In this document: one piece after another, positions 4,975 to 6,133 of the stretch
Layout: each line of letters starts with the position of its first letter
How positions within the stretch are numbered: position 1 is the stretch's first letter
NCBI GenBank assembly: GCA_012521855.1
Contig: JAAYLO010000371.1
Coordinates: 1 to 6,133, forward strand
Length of the DNA stretch: 6,133 nt
Origin: Halanaerobiaceae bacterium
GTDB taxonomy: Bacteria; Bacillota; Halanaerobiia; Halanaerobiales; DTU029
Direction: 5' to 3'
Position numbers and translations under genes: made by a program
The notes under the pieces: generated by a model
Databases searched by the model: none
What the model was told of the DNA's origin: nothing
The model's input: the letters and a program-made list of their open reading frames with translations, nothing else

Positions 4975-6133
4975 GACAGAAGAAAGGAGAATAATTCAAT
5001 CTTTTGAGAAAAGCAATAAGTCTCTTGCCCTGTACCTGCATGTTCCATTTTGTGAAGGGAAATGCAGGTACTGTGATTTTTATTCTGTAAAGCGGGAAAA
5101 GGAGCTTATGGATACTTATCTGGCTTACTTAAAAAAAGAAATAATAAAGTATTCATCTGCCTGGAACAGCTATTCTGAAGGGAAAAGCGTAAAGATTGAG
5201 ACTATATATTTTGGAGGAGGAACTCCAGGATTACTGGAGATAGAGCAATTACAGGATATCATAAATGTTATAAAGAGCAGGTTTTCATACCCTTTATCAG
5301 GTGAAATAACTATAGAGGCAAACCCGTCTTCTCTAAGCGAAGAGAAGATAATTGCTTTTAAGGAGGCCGGTATAAGCAGGATAAGTCTGGGGGTACAGTC
5401 CTTCAGTGATAAGGAACTTGAGTTTCTTGGAAGAAGACATAATGTGAGAGAGTCCCTGGAGATTATAGGCTTATTGGGAAAACATTTTGATAATTATAGT
5501 ATAGACCTGATCTACGCCATACCCGGGCAGACATTAAAGGACTGGGAAAATACCCTGAAAAAAGCAATTGCACTGGGCCTTAAGCATATCTCTCTTTACA
5601 ATCTGCAGATTGAAGAGGGTACGGCTCTGGCTGAGGCATTGAAAAATAATGAGTTTCAAAGGGTTCATGATGAACTGGATGCCAGGATGTATATACTGGC
5701 AAGGGAAATGCTTATCGGTCATGGGTATCAGCATTATGAAATATCAAATTTTGCGAAAAAGGGCTTTGAATCTATTCACAATAGAATTTACTGGCAGTTG
5801 AAACCATATCTGGGACTGGGGCCTTCTGCTCACAGTTTTACAGGCAGTGTAAGATATAGCAATTTCCCTGATATATCAAGATACATAAGTGAACTGAAAA
5901 ACGATAAACTGCCTGTCAATAATTTGCACTTATTACAGAAAGAGGACCTGATGGCTGAATATATATTTATGGGTTTGCGTTTGATGGAGGGTGTTTCACT
6001 GGATGACTTTGCTGAAAGATTTGAGGTTGAGCTGAATACCCGTTACAGGGATGAGATAGAAAAACTGGCTGCAATGGGGTTAATTGAGATAATTGATAAT
6101 AGAATGAGACTGACGGAAAAGGGTATTCTGTAT
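4967..6133 (+). CDS. hemW: Radical-SAM haem chaperone HemW (coproporphyrinogen oxidase-like), 3' end cut by window
   Basis: From the ATG at 4967 the frame stays open for 389 codons to the right edge. HemW proteins are roughly 375-400 residues and often end a few residues after LTEKG, so probably only a short tail is missing. The 4Fe-4S motif is C29-xxx-C33-xx-C36 followed by Asp-Phe. This CxxxCxxCxF form marks HemW, whereas true HemN oxidases have a fourth cysteine. Also visible are FGGGTP (82-87) for S-adenosylmethionine binding, YNLQIEEGT, HYEISNFA, HNRIYW and LGLGPSAHS, and a winged-helix-like C-terminus. HemW is thought to bind haem and deliver it to haem proteins, and annotations naming it an oxygen-independent oxidase are often wrong. 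The start overlaps lepA by 8 bp; ATG 4961 (14-bp overlap) is equally possible, and neither has a clear ribosome-binding site, so translational coupling to lepA is likely. In Firmicutes hrcA-grpE-dnaK often follows. Confidence 0.93.
   Translation, partial: MIRTEERRIIQSFEKSNKSLALYLHVPFCEGKCRYCDFYSVKREKELMDTYLAYLKKEIIKYSSAWNSYSEGKSVKIETIYFGGGTPGLLEIEQLQDIINVIKSRFSYPLSGEITIEANPSSLSEEKIIAFKEAGISRISLGVQSFSDKELEFLGRRHNVRESLEIIGLLGKHFDNYSIDLIYAIPGQTLKDWENTLKKAIALGLKHISLYNLQIEEGTALAEALKNNEFQRVHDELDARMYILAREMLIGHGYQHYEISNFAKKGFESIHNRIYWQLKPYLGLGPSAHSFTGSVRYSNFPDISRYISELKNDKLPVNNLHLLQKEDLMAEYIFMGLRLMEGVSLDDFAERFEVELNTRYRDEIEKLAAMGLIEIIDNRMRLTEKGILY

Noticed and set aside
4958..4996. Alternative hemW starts: GTG 4958, or ATT 4994 after AAAGGAG
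   Set aside because: GTG 4958 has no ribosome-binding site, and ATT is a very rare start codon. ATG 4967 or 4961 with overlap coupling is simpler, though not certain.
5051..5080. Calling this gene HemN, oxygen-independent coproporphyrinogen oxidase
   Set aside because: The motif is CxxxCxxCxF without the fourth cysteine of HemN, and the gene follows lepA as hemW does in Firmicutes.

Overview
This is a low-GC window (roughly 40% G+C by eye) with the look of an anaerobic, clostridia-like Firmicute. The signs are strong AGGAGG ribosome-binding sites, a TTG start codon, sigma-A-type TTGATA/TATAAT promoter boxes, frequent AGA/AGG arginine codons, and the lepA-hemW gene order typical of Firmicutes. 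A halophilic or fibre-degrading lineage such as Halanaerobiales would fit, but that is only a guess. No mobile elements, CRISPR arrays, tRNAs or rRNAs were seen.

Layout: (1) Bases 1-845, minus strand, hold the N-terminal 281 codons of a leaderless glycoside hydrolase family 10 (xylanase-type) enzyme that runs off the left edge. (2) Bases 846-1028 are a very AT-rich divergent intergenic region. It has an extended -10 for the xylanase, with a small palindrome directly against it. (3) Bases 1029-1775, plus strand, encode a metallo-beta-lactamase-fold hydrolase with a complete metal-binding set. (4) Bases 1862-3046, plus strand, encode a secreted beta-helix-like protein resembling DUF7305, the repeat domain usually seen at the C-terminus of PilX-type pilus-assembly proteins. 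Here it stands alone behind a Sec signal peptide and carries an extra C-terminal segment. A hairpin-type terminator closes this part. (5) A strong sigma-A promoter at 3120-3148 then drives lepA (elongation factor 4) and the overlapping hemW (radical-SAM haem chaperone), which is cut by the right edge close to its expected end.

The left half (sugar hydrolase, MBL hydrolase, secreted beta-helix protein) is accessory in character and the right half is core housekeeping; the terminator/promoter pair at about 3050-3150 is the boundary. Nothing in the sequence ties the accessory genes into one pathway, although the xylanase and MBL genes share a divergent promoter region. No clearly new multi-gene system is visible. 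The most unusual items are the GH10 protein, whose usual ENxMKW substrate-binding motif is replaced by a shorter LPFYW segment, and the free-standing secreted DUF7305-like protein.
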